Positions 25,782-34,192 of a stretch of DNA of 64,000 nucleotides are shown one piece after another. Location: contig CBDCDB010000008.1 in assembly GCA_965215315.1 (NCBI GenBank), forward strand, positions 3,534,001 through 3,598,000, read 5' to 3'. A model generated the notes under the pieces. It saw only the letters and a program-made list of their open reading frames with translations, made no database searches and had not been told where the DNA came from. A program made the position numbers and the translations under genes. How positions within the stretch are numbered: position 1 is the first letter of the stretch; the number at the start of each line of letters is the position of its first letter. This stretch comes from Truepera sp965215315 (GTDB lineage: Bacteria; Deinococcota; Deinococci; Deinococcales; Trueperaceae).

Positions 25782-26204
25782 CTAAAGCTGAACGGGGGAA
25801 GGTTGATTTGCGAGGGTGGCTATCAGCTTTAGGGGTGGTGGGGCGCGGCTCCGGAAGAGGCGAAAGAGACGTGGTTGCAGCGTGTGACGAGGTAAAAATG
25901 TGACGAGAAGCGTTTGAGGCCCAAATTTTATTACCCTCACCACTTTGGGCAGCGTCCCGGCTCCGACAATACATAAGACGCAGTGAGGCCCGTGTTCGTG
26001 AGCAGGTGCGTGTTTGGGTTCAGAGTGGCGATTTCTGGACTGTCCCGGCATTGATATATTCATACGCGTCGCGCCCATATGAACAGACGTGCCTGCCGCA
26101 CCCGCTAAAACACCCTGCAAGGCGACGCGGTACGGGGCCAAAAGAATCCCTGACCCGGCCCAAAGGCAGAGCAGCGAAACGAGTTTTTGCCGAAGCGTCA
26201 ACAA
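25782..26204 (-). CDS. DUF2946-like His/Cys protein, first copy
   Basis: The 140-residue protein has an N-terminal hydrophobic anchor, a His-rich stretch (HSEPKHAPAHEHGPHC), the CVLC pair and a RSRAPPPLK motif near the end. DUF2946 proteins have the same H..CxxC arrangement and a C-terminal RAPP, and they often occur with copper genes. It could bind copper outside the membrane. It lies 9 bp before the secreted beta-rich gene and shares its layout with the second copy in this operon, though the sequences have diverged greatly. Confidence 0.65.
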   Translation of the reverse strand: MLTLRQKLVSLLCLWAGSGILLAPYRVALQGVLAGAAGTSVHMGATRMNISMPGQSRNRHSEPKHAPAHEHGPHCVLCIVGAGTLPKVVRVIKFGPQTLLVTFLPRHTLQPRLFRLFRSRAPPPLKLIATLANQPSPVQL

Positions 26205-26238
26205 AAGGTCTCCGTCAGGTGTTCAGTCTAAGTCAAGG

Positions 26239-27801
26239 CTAAAACGTCGGGCCGAAAATCGTCCCGCGCATCTCCATCGGCTCTGCGAGTATCAGGAGTG
26301 ACAGGGCGGCAAAGAGCAGGACAAACAGGAGCGGCGGCCAGAGCGCCAGCACGCCGCGTTTACCGAAGTCGCGGAGCGCAATCCGGAACGCTGTCCACAC
26401 CGCCAGCAGCGAATACACGCTGACAAAGCCTGCGCCGATAGGGAAGAGCCAGTGGGTCGGGACGAGCCTCGAGAGTCGCCAGTTCGGGTCTACGGCAAAG
26501 CCCCACGTCTCGAAGAAATGCTGAAATACCGGGACGATGCTGAGAGCGCCGGTTGAAAAGTGAAACAGATAATGAGCCGCCCAAAAGCCGAACCCGAGCG
26601 GCAAGAGCACATAGCCCCAGCGCATCAGCGCAGTTTTTACCGTGCTGCGTTTTCCGCCTAGACGGTCGGCGAGCACGCTCATGCCAACGGTTAATCCGAA
26701 GCCGATCAAGGTGACACTGCCAAAGATGACGACGAGCAGTAATGCTTCGTTGCGTGTTCCTAAAGCTGCCGAAAGAGTTTCTGCGCCCTGATAAAACGGC
26801 CCGATCATGGCGAGCGCGTTTAAGAGTCCCCAAAAGGTTAAAAGGATACCCAGCAGGACGACGGCGAAACCGCCACGTTTGGCCCACGGGCTGCGTGTCC
26901 ACTCGAGCCCCGGCGTCCGGATGGTGAGCGCCACATTGTCATACGGGCACGCCCGCACACAGTTCAGGCATAAGGTACAGTCCATATTCGAGGTGATCGT
27001 CGGCACCATCAGGTCGGTTTCACAACCCGGAAAATAACCTGAACCGTTGGCATTCTGAATTTGCGAAAGGGGGATGAACACTGCTTGTCCTTTGGCTTGT
27101 TTAGCGTCGGCGTAGCTTTCACGTCCGTGCAAACACGGTTTGTCGTGGCAACTGCTGCACACGTCCGGGTTGACGGCGGTAATCTGCGTCGGTGAGGCGG
27201 TTGAAAACGCAAAGTTGAAATTTCCAAGCGGGCACACGTAACGGCAGAAGGTTCCGGCTGGAAAAAGTGTGTCGATCACAAGTGCGCCCATAAAGTAGCC
27301 GATCACGAGCCACGCGGTCAGAAACGGACTGGCCCAGAGGTCGAACACTTCATACGATAAAAAAAACGCGAGGAGCAGCGCCGTCACAAAATATTTGTTT
27401 TTCAAGCGTTTGGGCCAAGCCAGTCTATGGGGCAACAGCTTGTCTAACTGCCGCGTCAAACCTCTCGTCAGCATGAGCGGGCACGCCGAGCAAAACGCGT
27501 TGCCGAAAACCGCGAGAGCAACGACGCCCAGACCCCGGTAGTGCAGCCAGAGGGTTGTCGTAGCGATGTTACGCGGGGCGAGCTGGTCTCCGGTGAGACC
27601 GTCCACGACAGCAAAAATAGCGAGCAATAGCAGCGGCAGCTGGAACACCAGACGGGCGTAACGCCAGCGGAAAAAGCGCCGTAAACCGGGTAATTTGAGG
27701 AGGTCGAAGCCTCGAGGCTGCCGGGGCCAGACCGGACGGCTGGAGCGGTGCCTGGGCAAACCTGCCTCGTCGGGCGGGTGTAAGGGTTTCGTAATAGACA
27801 C
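26239..27801 (-). CDS. Membrane polyferredoxin, NosR/NapH/CcoG-like
   Basis: The 520-residue protein has about ten membrane helices with iron-sulfur cysteines between them: C104/C107 (FCSACP), C186/C190 (FCRYVCPLG), C215/C218/C223 (CSSCHDKPC), and a complete ferredoxin set C275/C278/C281/C285 followed by Pro (CTLCLNCVRACP). This pattern is that of NapH/NosR/CcoG relatives, which pass electrons across the membrane; CcoG is reported to reduce Cu(II). In a copper operon a role in supplying Cu(I) is plausible but not shown. There is no FMN-binding NosR domain at the N-terminus. Confidence 0.82.
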   Translation of the reverse strand: MSITKPLHPPDEAGLPRHRSSRPVWPRQPRGFDLLKLPGLRRFFRWRYARLVFQLPLLLLAIFAVVDGLTGDQLAPRNIATTTLWLHYRGLGVVALAVFGNAFCSACPLMLTRGLTRQLDKLLPHRLAWPKRLKNKYFVTALLLAFFLSYEVFDLWASPFLTAWLVIGYFMGALVIDTLFPAGTFCRYVCPLGNFNFAFSTASPTQITAVNPDVCSSCHDKPCLHGRESYADAKQAKGQAVFIPLSQIQNANGSGYFPGCETDLMVPTITSNMDCTLCLNCVRACPYDNVALTIRTPGLEWTRSPWAKRGGFAVVLLGILLTFWGLLNALAMIGPFYQGAETLSAALGTRNEALLLVVIFGSVTLIGFGLTVGMSVLADRLGGKRSTVKTALMRWGYVLLPLGFGFWAAHYLFHFSTGALSIVPVFQHFFETWGFAVDPNWRLSRLVPTHWLFPIGAGFVSVYSLLAVWTAFRIALRDFGKRGVLALWPPLLFVLLFAALSLLILAEPMEMRGTIFGPTF

Positions 27802-27864
27802 GGTGTCCTCCTACCTTGCGTTGGAACAGCTGAACGCAAAAAACTAAAGCTAAACGTGGTTTAG

Positions 27865-28188
27865 CTAGACGTCTTCAGGAGGTGCGCGGCTGCGTGAAAA
27901 GGCGAAGGTTTCGGCAGCAATATAGCAAGTTGGGCAGGCTGGTAAAAGGCTTTCTATCCCCTGTTGGCGGTCGGCTAAGGTGGTGGGAATGACCGGAAGC
28001 GTGCCGCTAAACACCATAATGATGGGGTGCAGGTGGTGCGGCGTGCCGTGTGGGTGCGTATGCGCGAAACCTTGAATGGTGCTGAGCTTAGGAGCGGCGA
28101 GCGCGGCGGTGCAAAAAAGCCCCAAAAGCAGGGTGACGCCACCTGCGCGCAGAGCTTTCCCAAACCGTTTGCTGAGCCGCCCGTTCAT
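27865..28188 (-). CDS. DUF2946-like His/Cys protein, second copy
   Basis: The 107-residue protein has a hydrophobic N-terminal segment (about 15-32), then HTHPHGTPHHLHP, then CPTC and a final SRSRAPPEDV. It has the same order of elements as the 140-residue protein three genes downstream. The His cluster followed by a Cys pair suggests metal binding on the outer face of the membrane. Its ATG shares the A of the preceding TGA, so translation is coupled to the lipoprotein gene. Confidence 0.7.
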   Translation of the reverse strand: MNGRLSKRFGKALRAGGVTLLLGLFCTAALAAPKLSTIQGFAHTHPHGTPHHLHPIIMVFSGTLPVIPTTLADRQQGIESLLPACPTCYIAAETFAFSRSRAPPEDV

Positions 28189-28586
28189 CAGCCGCCCGGA
28201 ACCGTCACGCTCAGCTCGTCTTTCGCTTCACCGCCGTCGGGCAGCGTTACGTCGGCCTGCACAATCCAGTCACCGGCCATATTAAAGGTAAAGTCCTCTG
28301 TCTGGTAGAGACCAACTTCTGTAGGTGCCGCGTCGGTGATAACGGGTTCCATACCCGCGTGCGTCATGATGCCCGTAACGGCAACGGTCGCACCTGCGAC
28401 GGCCTTGTTGTCGCTGCCGAGAACGTAGACGCGCACCGGAGCCGGGCCGATAGCGGGTTTTTGGGGAAGCTCGAGGCTCACTTTTACCCCGTCGGCGTTG
28501 CCTGCACCCCCGGTCGCAGCGTCCGAAGGCTCCGGTGGACGGCAAGCGGCGAGAACTATCAGTAAAAAAACAGCTAAATAACGCAT
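28188..28586 (-). CDS. YtkA-like lipoprotein, first gene of the copper operon
   Basis: The 132-residue protein has a lipobox LAAC at Cys15. The remaining domain resembles the YtkA/FixH-type beta-sandwich: VKVSLELPQKPAIGPAPVRVYV, a GATVAVTGIMTHAGMEP turn, and GDWIVQADVTLPDGG at the end. Such domains often accompany copper delivery proteins; the MTHAGM motif has a possible His/Met metal site. TAGAGT lies 6 nt before the ATG, so this gene probably starts a leaderless operon message of six or seven genes. Confidence 0.75.
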   Translation of the reverse strand: MRYLAVFLLIVLAACRPPEPSDAATGGAGNADGVKVSLELPQKPAIGPAPVRVYVLGSDNKAVAGATVAVTGIMTHAGMEPVITDAAPTEVGLYQTEDFTFNMAGDWIVQADVTLPDGGEAKDELSVTVPGG

Positions 28587-28592
28587 CTCTTT

Positions 28593-28598
28593 ACTCTA
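28593..28598 (-). promoter_or_regulatory. -10 box TAGAGT, promoter of the copper operon
   Basis: TAGAGT with a 6-nt spacer to the ATG of the first gene. I do not see a clear copper-repressor palindrome nearby. Confidence 0.55.
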
Positions 28599-28647
28599 CT
28601 CTCTAGCTTTCTGACAGATGTCCCGCTATTTAACGTTCTGCTGACGC

Positions 28648-29439
28648 TCAGGGCAAGCGGTTACGGCGTTGTAAAAACTGGGTGACGCCCCCGGCGAGAG
28701 CGTCCGCCAACACGCCCGGTTTTTGCAGCAAGGTTACGTCTTGCGGGTTACTCAGATAGCCGAGTTCGACAATCAGCGCGGGCGTCGCCGGGTGGACGGT
28801 GTGCGCGTAGCTGCGGAAGTTAAACGCATAGTATTCGCGCATCGAGTCAGTGGTGTTGCCAGTGTCGTCGGAAAGTCCGGTCGCGGCTAGATAGTCGGCG
28901 TCGATGAGGTGTTTGAGCTGAGGCTCGAGCCCGTTCCGGGGTGGCTGAAAATACGCGGATTTGTAGCCAGTTCGCGCCGGGTCTAACACGCTGTCGGCGT
29001 GAAGGGACAGCATCAGGTCGGCGTGGTAGCCCGCCGGGGGCGTGGCGCGGAGCAGGTCAACGGTGACGCCCTGGGCCTCGAGCGTCTGCTTCAAGGCCCG
29101 TGCCACACTGCGGTTGACCGAAAGCTCACTGAGGCCACCTGAAAACCCGCCGGTATTCCCGCGTAAGTGGGCGAGTTCGTCGGGCTGTCCCGCGGCTCCG
29201 TCATGACCGATTTGCACCCCGATACGGGGCGGCCCGAACGCCAGCCGTAAAACGCTCCGGGTTCCGTTTTTCAGGGCTGTGCGGGTCTGTCCGGCGAGGC
29301 CGAAGTGTGACGCCGCGAGGGTCGTTGAAAAGGTCAGTACTGAAGCAAGCAAAAGAACAGAAATGTTGAGCGCCAGGGTTTGTAAGGTCTCGAGGTACCG
29401 GGGCGTTTCGCCAAAGTCGGTAAAGCGCTCCGTCCTCAT
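28648..29439 (-). CDS. N-acetylmuramoyl-L-alanine amidase, membrane anchored
   Basis: Amidase_3 enzymes cleave the bond between MurNAc and the stem peptide. The protein has one N-terminal membrane helix (about 25-48) and the zinc-site series IGVQIGHDG, the Glu region SGGLSELSVNR, MLSLHAD and ALIVELGYLSN with the final catalytic Glu. I place the start at ATG 29439 because TAGGCT lies 6 nt upstream; the overlapping GTG at 29442 would leave only 3 nt. There is no peptidoglycan-binding repeat. Confidence 0.88.
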   Translation of the reverse strand: MRTERFTDFGETPRYLETLQTLALNISVLLLASVLTFSTTLAASHFGLAGQTRTALKNGTRSVLRLAFGPPRIGVQIGHDGAAGQPDELAHLRGNTGGFSGGLSELSVNRSVARALKQTLEAQGVTVDLLRATPPAGYHADLMLSLHADSVLDPARTGYKSAYFQPPRNGLEPQLKHLIDADYLAATGLSDDTGNTTDSMREYYAFNFRSYAHTVHPATPALIVELGYLSNPQDVTLLQKPGVLADALAGGVTQFLQRRNRLP

Positions 29440-29445
29440 CACAAA

Positions 29446-29451
29446 AGCCTA
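29446..29451 (-). promoter_or_regulatory. -10 box TAGGCT before the amidase gene
   Basis: TAGGCT with a 6-nt spacer to ATG 29439 and no ribosome site between them. Confidence 0.5.
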
Positions 29452-29508
29452 GCACACCGTCCTGCACGCAGTTTGTGGGTTCGTACTGCAAGCTCTTAAG
29501 ACGACGTG

Positions 29509-30162
29509 CTAACCCGCTTTGACGACCCGCTCCCCGGTCAACCAGTAAATGGCGTGTTCGTTGACGTTTTCAAAATGGTCGCCGAGGCGCTCCAAATACC
29601 GCGCCATACTGAGGAGTTTGGTCGCTTGCGAGATGATTTTGGGGTTTTCCATCATATAGGTGAGCAGTTCGCGCTGAATCTGCTCGTATAAGTCGTCGAT
29701 TTCGTCGTCCATGTCGAGCGCTGAACGTGCCGCTGAAACGTCCCCCTCGGCAATGCCGCGGATGGTCGTTTCAATCATCTCGTTTAAGATTTCAAAGATG
29801 CGTTCGGTGTCCACATACTTTTTGATAGGCGGTTTTTCGGCGAGTTCGGCCCCGACTTTCGCCACGTGACGGGCGTTGTCCCCGGCGCGTTCGATTTCAG
29901 CCAAAGTGCGGTGCATGGCACCCAACAGGCGCAGGTCGGTGGCGGCGGGTTGGCGGCGGGCGATGACGGTCAGGATGGTCTGGTCGATTTCGGCCTCGAG
30001 CGCGTCTATCTTCAGGTCGTTTTCGGCGCACAGCTCAGCTGCGCCCGGTTCAGCGTCGATGAGCGCACGTTTGGCGAGGCCGACCGATTCGCGCACCAGT
30101 GAAAGCATCCGTACGACCGACGCGGTAATCTCTTGCAAGTTCTGGTCAAGGGCGGTCATAGG
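29509..30162 (-). CDS. phoU: PhoU phosphate-signalling regulator
   Basis: PhoU links the Pst phosphate transporter to the PhoR kinase. The protein is all alpha-helical with two similar three-helix halves; conserved acidic metal-site segments are visible (EAEIDQTIL, AEIERAGDNARHVAKVG, DDEIDDLYEQIQ, ARYLERLGDHFENVNEHAIY). I prefer the ATG at 30162 (217 residues); a GTG-free longer frame adds five residues. No pst genes are in the window, but a two-component pair of PhoBR type lies 0.7 kb away on the other strand. Confidence 0.92.
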   Translation of the reverse strand, partial: PMTALDQNLQEITASVVRMLSLVRESVGLAKRALIDAEPGAAELCAENDLKIDALEAEIDQTILTVIARRQPAATDLRLLGAMHRTLAEIERAGDNARHVAKVGAELAEKPPIKKYVDTERIFEILNEMIETTIRGIAEGDVSAARSALDMDDEIDDLYEQIQRELLTYMMENPKIISQATKLLSMARYLERLGDHFENVNEHAIYWLTGERVVKAG

Positions 30163-30253
30163 TGAGAAGCGTAACATCCTCTTACTATGAGAGCGGGCTG
30201 TCAGGAGAGCGTCAGCTAGATGAGCCGTTATTATATTTTTGAGAGGATAATAC

Positions 30254-30748
30254 GTGAACGACTATTTTGAACTGCTAAACAGATACGACGAGGGTGTAGA
30301 GCATCTCGACATGCCAGCTGATAGAAGCCTCCATATCGGGCTGACTGAAGATATTAAGCGCTTGCAAACGGTTTTGCGGGAAGAGTTGGGGCTTGAGTGT
30401 CGGCTCAACGTTGTTGACTATCAATATCCCGCTTGGTACGGAGGTTTGTACATCATGAAAGACGCTTACGATAACCCTTGTTCTGAAGAACATCATCCAA
30501 CTCACTCAGATGCAGCTCTTAGTATCCGCATCTCTAACTTTGGTCGTTTGACAACAATTTTTGGTTGTATCAAAGAAACGTTGCATACCTATCCCGTTGA
30601 AAGAATCCGCGAATACATCACGGAACCGAGTTTCCGCTACGTCCCTATCGAAGTGCTTTTGAAGCCTTACAGCGGTGTTCACATCACGCCGTATCGCTCG
30701 AGCAAAACCTATACCTGGTTTGAACGGTTCTTCTTTTACCCAACCTGA
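30254..30748 (+). CDS. Unknown protein, 164 residues
   Basis: I do not recognise this protein. GAGAGG lies 8 nt before the GTG start. The sequence is rich in Tyr, His and Asp with no signal peptide or membrane helix (only a short FFFY near the end). A segment SEEHHPTHSDAALSIRISNFGRLTTIF suggests a compact alpha/beta domain. Codon use is less CTCGAG-rich and more AT-rich than neighbours, so it may have been acquired. It stands between phoU and the two-component pair. Confidence 0.65.
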   Translation: MNDYFELLNRYDEGVEHLDMPADRSLHIGLTEDIKRLQTVLREELGLECRLNVVDYQYPAWYGGLYIMKDAYDNPCSEEHHPTHSDAALSIRISNFGRLTTIFGCIKETLHTYPVERIREYITEPSFRYVPIEVLLKPYSGVHITPYRSSKTYTWFERFFFYPT

Positions 30749-30874
30749 CAAAGTTATGAAGTATGCCTTTGGCACCCTCTCGTCAAATTATAGCTAAGCT
30801 CAGCTGACGGCCCGCTGACAAACAGATGGCTAGAATCAAGCTGTGAAGTGTTGGAATATTGAGGTTCGGGTCGC

Positions 30875-31540
30875 TTGAGCGCACATATCTTGGTCGTCGA
30901 AGACGAGCTGGCGGTACGTGAACTGCTCTCGTTTCACCTGACGCGAACCGGGTTTCGGGTGACGGAAGCTGAAACGCTAGCTGAAGCTTGGGAACACGTT
31001 GCCGGGGCTGACGCGGTGGTGCTCGACTGGATGCTCCCGGACGGCTCCGGCGTGGACTGGTTGAGGACGTTGCGGCAGACCACGAAGGGGGAACGTCAAC
31101 CGGTGTTGATGTTGACCGCTCGAGCCAGCGAAACCGACAAGGTGCAGGGCCTCAACTCGGGCGCAGACGACTACCTCGTCAAACCGTTTTCAGCCGCCGA
31201 ACTCGTGGCACGGCTCCGGGCGCTGTTACGGCGTACTGAACCGGCGCGTGTGCATAAGGTAGGAGCGCTCGAGCTTGACGAACGTCAGGGGAGCGCCCGT
31301 TTTGAGGGTCGCCCGCTCACCCTGACCCGGCGCGAATTCGACCTGTTGGCCTTTTTGTGCGCGTCGCCGGGGCGGGTATTCTCGCGTACTGAGCTGCTCG
31401 ACAGAGTGTGGGGTGAGGACTTTCTGGGAACCGAGCGCACCGTAGACCAGCATGTCGCGCAGCTTCGGGCGCTGTTAAATACAGCTGACCTGATTGAAAC
31501 GGTGCGTGGACGCGGCTACCGTTTCAAGGAGCCGGAGTAA
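30875..31540 (+). CDS. OmpR/PhoB-family response regulator
   Basis: The 221-residue protein has a receiver domain with Asp9/Asp10-type acidic pocket (VVEDE), phospho-acceptor Asp51 in VVLDWMLPDGSG, and DDYLVKPFS with the conserved Lys. Its winged-helix DNA-binding domain (about 125-220) has LTRREFDLLAFLCASPGRVFSR and the ending TVRGRGYRF. It starts with TTG behind GAGGTTCGGG. The kinase gene begins one base after its stop. Position near phoU suggests phosphate control, which is inference. Confidence 0.92.
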   Translation: MSAHILVVEDELAVRELLSFHLTRTGFRVTEAETLAEAWEHVAGADAVVLDWMLPDGSGVDWLRTLRQTTKGERQPVLMLTARASETDKVQGLNSGADDYLVKPFSAAELVARLRALLRRTEPARVHKVGALELDERQGSARFEGRPLTLTRREFDLLAFLCASPGRVFSRTELLDRVWGEDFLGTERTVDQHVAQLRALLNTADLIETVRGRGYRFKEPE

Positions 31541-31541
31541 C

Positions 31542-32465
31542 GTGACGCAGCTCCCGCCCTACTTCGACCTGTTGGAAGAGGGTTTGATTTTAGTCGGCGA
31601 CCGCCGGGTGGTGCGGCTAAACGCGGCGGCAGGCCGATTTTTAGACGTTGAACCAGACGGTGCGGCAGGTGCGCCGCTCATCAGCGTGCTGCGTGACCAC
31701 CGGCTCGAGGAAGTGTTCTTAACCGGTCAAAGTACTGAATTAGAGACCAGAGGCCGAATCCTCCGCGCCTCGGCCACGCTCGACTGCCTCATGCTAGTTG
31801 ATTTGAGCGAAACGCGCCGCGCCCAAGAGAGTGCCCGCGAACTCTTGGCGGTGCTTTCCCACGAACTCAGAACGCCTGCTACGACCATTCGCTCGACTTT
31901 AGAAGCCCTTCGTTACCCGTTAGAAGAAGCCCAACGCGAACGCTTTTTGGGCCGCGCCGAAGCTGAAACCGAGCGTTTAGTCCGTCTCTTAAACGATTTG
32001 ACGGTAGACGTGCGCCCGCCCAAGCTCCGGTCGCTGGCGCTGCGCGAGGTTGTCTCGCGGGCGCTGACCCTGTTGCATGACACGTTTTTAGAACATAAAG
32101 TGAGGCTCGAGTGCAGCGTCCCGCCCTTTACTGTCTTAGCCGACGCCGACAAGTTGTTGCAGGTTTTAATTAATTTGCTCGAGAACGCCGCCGTTCACGG
32201 CCCCGACGAAAAAACGGTCTTTCTAGCGGTCGAAATGCAGGGCGCGTGGGTGCGAGTTTCGGTTCGTGACGAGGGGCAGCCGCTCCTTAAACCGGCTATT
32301 GAAGGGTTGTTTGAACCGCACTCGAGGGGTCGCGGCGTCAAGGTCAAGGGAACGGGGTTGGGGCTCTATATTGTGCGTTCGATTGCTAACCGGTGGGGCG
32401 GCGAGGCGTGGGGGCGGCCTTTAGAAACGGGAAATGAGTTTGGGTTTAGTGTGCCGCTACGCTAA
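31542..32465 (+). CDS. Sensor histidine kinase, apparently soluble
   Basis: From GTG 31542 (GGAG upstream) the protein has 307 residues: a PAS-like N-terminal domain (about 5-90), the dimerisation helix with His107 in VLSHELRTP, and an HATPase domain with N box LINLLENAAVHGP and G2 box GTGLGLYIVRSI. It resembles a PhoR kinase without the membrane anchor, since no hydrophobic helix is visible. It would phosphorylate the response regulator encoded just before it. The signal may come through a partner such as PhoU. Confidence 0.9.
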   Translation: MTQLPPYFDLLEEGLILVGDRRVVRLNAAAGRFLDVEPDGAAGAPLISVLRDHRLEEVFLTGQSTELETRGRILRASATLDCLMLVDLSETRRAQESARELLAVLSHELRTPATTIRSTLEALRYPLEEAQRERFLGRAEAETERLVRLLNDLTVDVRPPKLRSLALREVVSRALTLLHDTFLEHKVRLECSVPPFTVLADADKLLQVLINLLENAAVHGPDEKTVFLAVEMQGAWVRVSVRDEGQPLLKPAIEGLFEPHSRGRGVKVKGTGLGLYIVRSIANRWGGEAWGRPLETGNEFGFSVPLR

Positions 32466-32490
32466 GGCTTTCTAGAAACAGCAAAGATCT

Positions 32491-33258
32491 CTACAGCGTG
32501 TCTCCTAGAGGGGGCGGATAAGGTGCAATCTGACCTGCTTCAAGAATGGCTAAAGCTGTAGTACGCGTTTTCAAATCGGTGTCGTTTTGTAAGGCAGTGT
32601 AAATCGTCAATGAGCTAGCAGCGCAGTCTTCGACAAAACGGTTCATGGTGGCCTCGTTTAGGTACGGATAGGCGCGGTCAAGCACCAGGTCGTCGTGCGT
32701 ATCGGTGTAAAACGAGCGTTTATACTCGAGCTGATGGTGTAGCGTACTGGTAGGAACGAAAGAAACGTAGCTCGGCGGGTCGGGGTTCGGTAAAAATACC
32801 TTCCAAAACAGACTGTTCGGATGGTCTCTAAGGTAAAGAAAGTCGAGGCCGTACCAATCGTCTTTAAGTATCCAAAAAGCGTCCTTGCCTTGTGCTCGCT
32901 GCTCGGCGAACAAAGTAGCGAACTCACGCTTCGACGCCTTGCCTATTTGCTTAGACCAAAGATTATCGCAGAGCAGGTGAAAGAAGTAACCCCACAAGAA
33001 ACTATATTTCTCTCCATCTTCTTCGTTTCTAAGACCGGTCAAGTACGTGCGGTAAAAGTCCAGATCGCGGATATCGCCTTCACCTTCGCCCTTTTTAAGA
33101 TAGTGCGTCACTTCTTTGGGTGGGTCAAACGTGCTCCAGTCGGCATTTGGCAGCCCTGAATCAGGTGCAAGATGACCACACGCAAAGGCTACCGGGTCGA
33201 ATGGGAGGGACTCGAGGAGCTTTTCGGTAATCCGCAAATGGCTTATCCAGGTACTCAC
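32491..33258 (-). CDS. Zinc-dependent phospholipase C-like protein
   Basis: The protein opens STWISHLRITEKLL and has HLAPDSGLP and FHLLCDNLW segments, all of which fit the zinc-dependent phospholipase C/S1-nuclease-like fold with scattered His/Asp ligands. In this family many members are uncharacterised. I chose the GTG at 33258, which leaves a 10-bp gap from the glycosyltransferase stop; a longer reading would overlap that gene by 68 bp. No signal peptide is visible, so it is probably cytoplasmic. About 255 residues. Confidence 0.65.
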   Translation of the reverse strand: MSTWISHLRITEKLLESLPFDPVAFACGHLAPDSGLPNADWSTFDPPKEVTHYLKKGEGEGDIRDLDFYRTYLTGLRNEEDGEKYSFLWGYFFHLLCDNLWSKQIGKASKREFATLFAEQRAQGKDAFWILKDDWYGLDFLYLRDHPNSLFWKVFLPNPDPPSYVSFVPTSTLHHQLEYKRSFYTDTHDDLVLDRAYPYLNEATMNRFVEDCAASSLTIYTALQNDTDLKTRTTALAILEAGQIAPYPPPLGDTL

Positions 33259-33268
33259 AATCCAAACT

Positions 33269-34111
33269 TTACCTTTTGTCGAGTGATATGTCCCCAAACG
33301 GACTTTCGTCAAACCTACCCGACCGGAACATCTCACTGATTTTTACGGCGGCCTGCCGCTGCACCGGGTCACGGCTGAAACGTTCGTCCCACGCGCTCTG
33401 TACCCTTACGGCGCTGTGGTGAAGCCCCTGATAGATAGCACCGTGATAGCGCTGCGAAAGTTTGTACCCACCCCGGTAGCCCTCCACAATAAAACGTGGG
33501 TCTTTGGGGGTAGACGTGCCGCCGAGATGCAAGACTTCGGTTTTGACCAAATGGCACGCCCAGCCTGAGCGCCGAAACCGAAAACACCACTCCATATCTT
33601 CGTTGTAAAACCGTAAAGACGCGTCCATTCCGCCCACAGCGGCGACCGCTTCGGTACGAAAGAGCTGCAGGCAACCCGAAAGCCACGGTACTGAAATAGA
33701 GGTCTGGGCGCTGCGGTTTAGCTTGGCGTAGTGCCACCGGTACGGAAGCCCCTGATTTTGCCACCCACCGTCCGGCGTCCTGACGCTCGGGCCGACCATC
33801 CCGGCAACCGGCTGCTGCACCGCCGCTAAAAGTCGGGGCAGCGTCTCCGGCCCTATAAAAACATCAGCGTTCAGATGTGCGGCGTAGGGCGTCGTCACAA
33901 GCTTGAGGCCGCAGTTGACCATATACGCGAAGCTGTGGTTGGGCACCTTGAGGAGTTCAGTCTTGACGTGTGGGGTTTCGTCCGGCGGACTGCTGTCGAG
34001 CACGACGACGCGCACACCGGGGGCGCAGGCGGCGAGTTTTTCCAAACACGTTTTCAACACATCCGGTGTGCGGTAGTGCATCACGAGTAGGGTCAGGGTG
34101 TCATGGTTCAT
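33269..34111 (-). CDS. Family 2 glycosyltransferase
   Basis: The 280-residue protein has the GT-A start LTLLVMHYRTPDVLKTCLEKL, the acidic donor-site segment AAHLNADVFIG, and the acceptor motif FYNEDMEWCFRFRRSGW. It resembles rhamnosyltransferase-type GT2 enzymes that build surface glycans. It is the first gene of a two-gene unit with the phospholipase-like gene. No other glycan genes lie beside it, so the product is unknown. Confidence 0.88.
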   Translation of the reverse strand: MNHDTLTLLVMHYRTPDVLKTCLEKLAACAPGVRVVVLDSSPPDETPHVKTELLKVPNHSFAYMVNCGLKLVTTPYAAHLNADVFIGPETLPRLLAAVQQPVAGMVGPSVRTPDGGWQNQGLPYRWHYAKLNRSAQTSISVPWLSGCLQLFRTEAVAAVGGMDASLRFYNEDMEWCFRFRRSGWACHLVKTEVLHLGGTSTPKDPRFIVEGYRGGYKLSQRYHGAIYQGLHHSAVRVQSAWDERFSRDPVQRQAAVKISEMFRSGRFDESPFGDISLDKR

Positions 34112-34178
34112 AGCGTTATCTAGGTGTTTGTACGGGCGAAAGCCGAGTACTACACAGCTGATTATAAGGAACGGGGGG

Positions 34179-34184
34179 TATAGT
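34179..34184 (+). promoter_or_regulatory. -10 box TATAGT before the patatin gene
   Basis: TATAGT with 8 nt to ATG 34193. It excludes the TTG at 34187 as a start, because that codon would lie only 2 nt behind the box. Confidence 0.5.
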
Positions 34185-34192
34185 GCTTGGGA

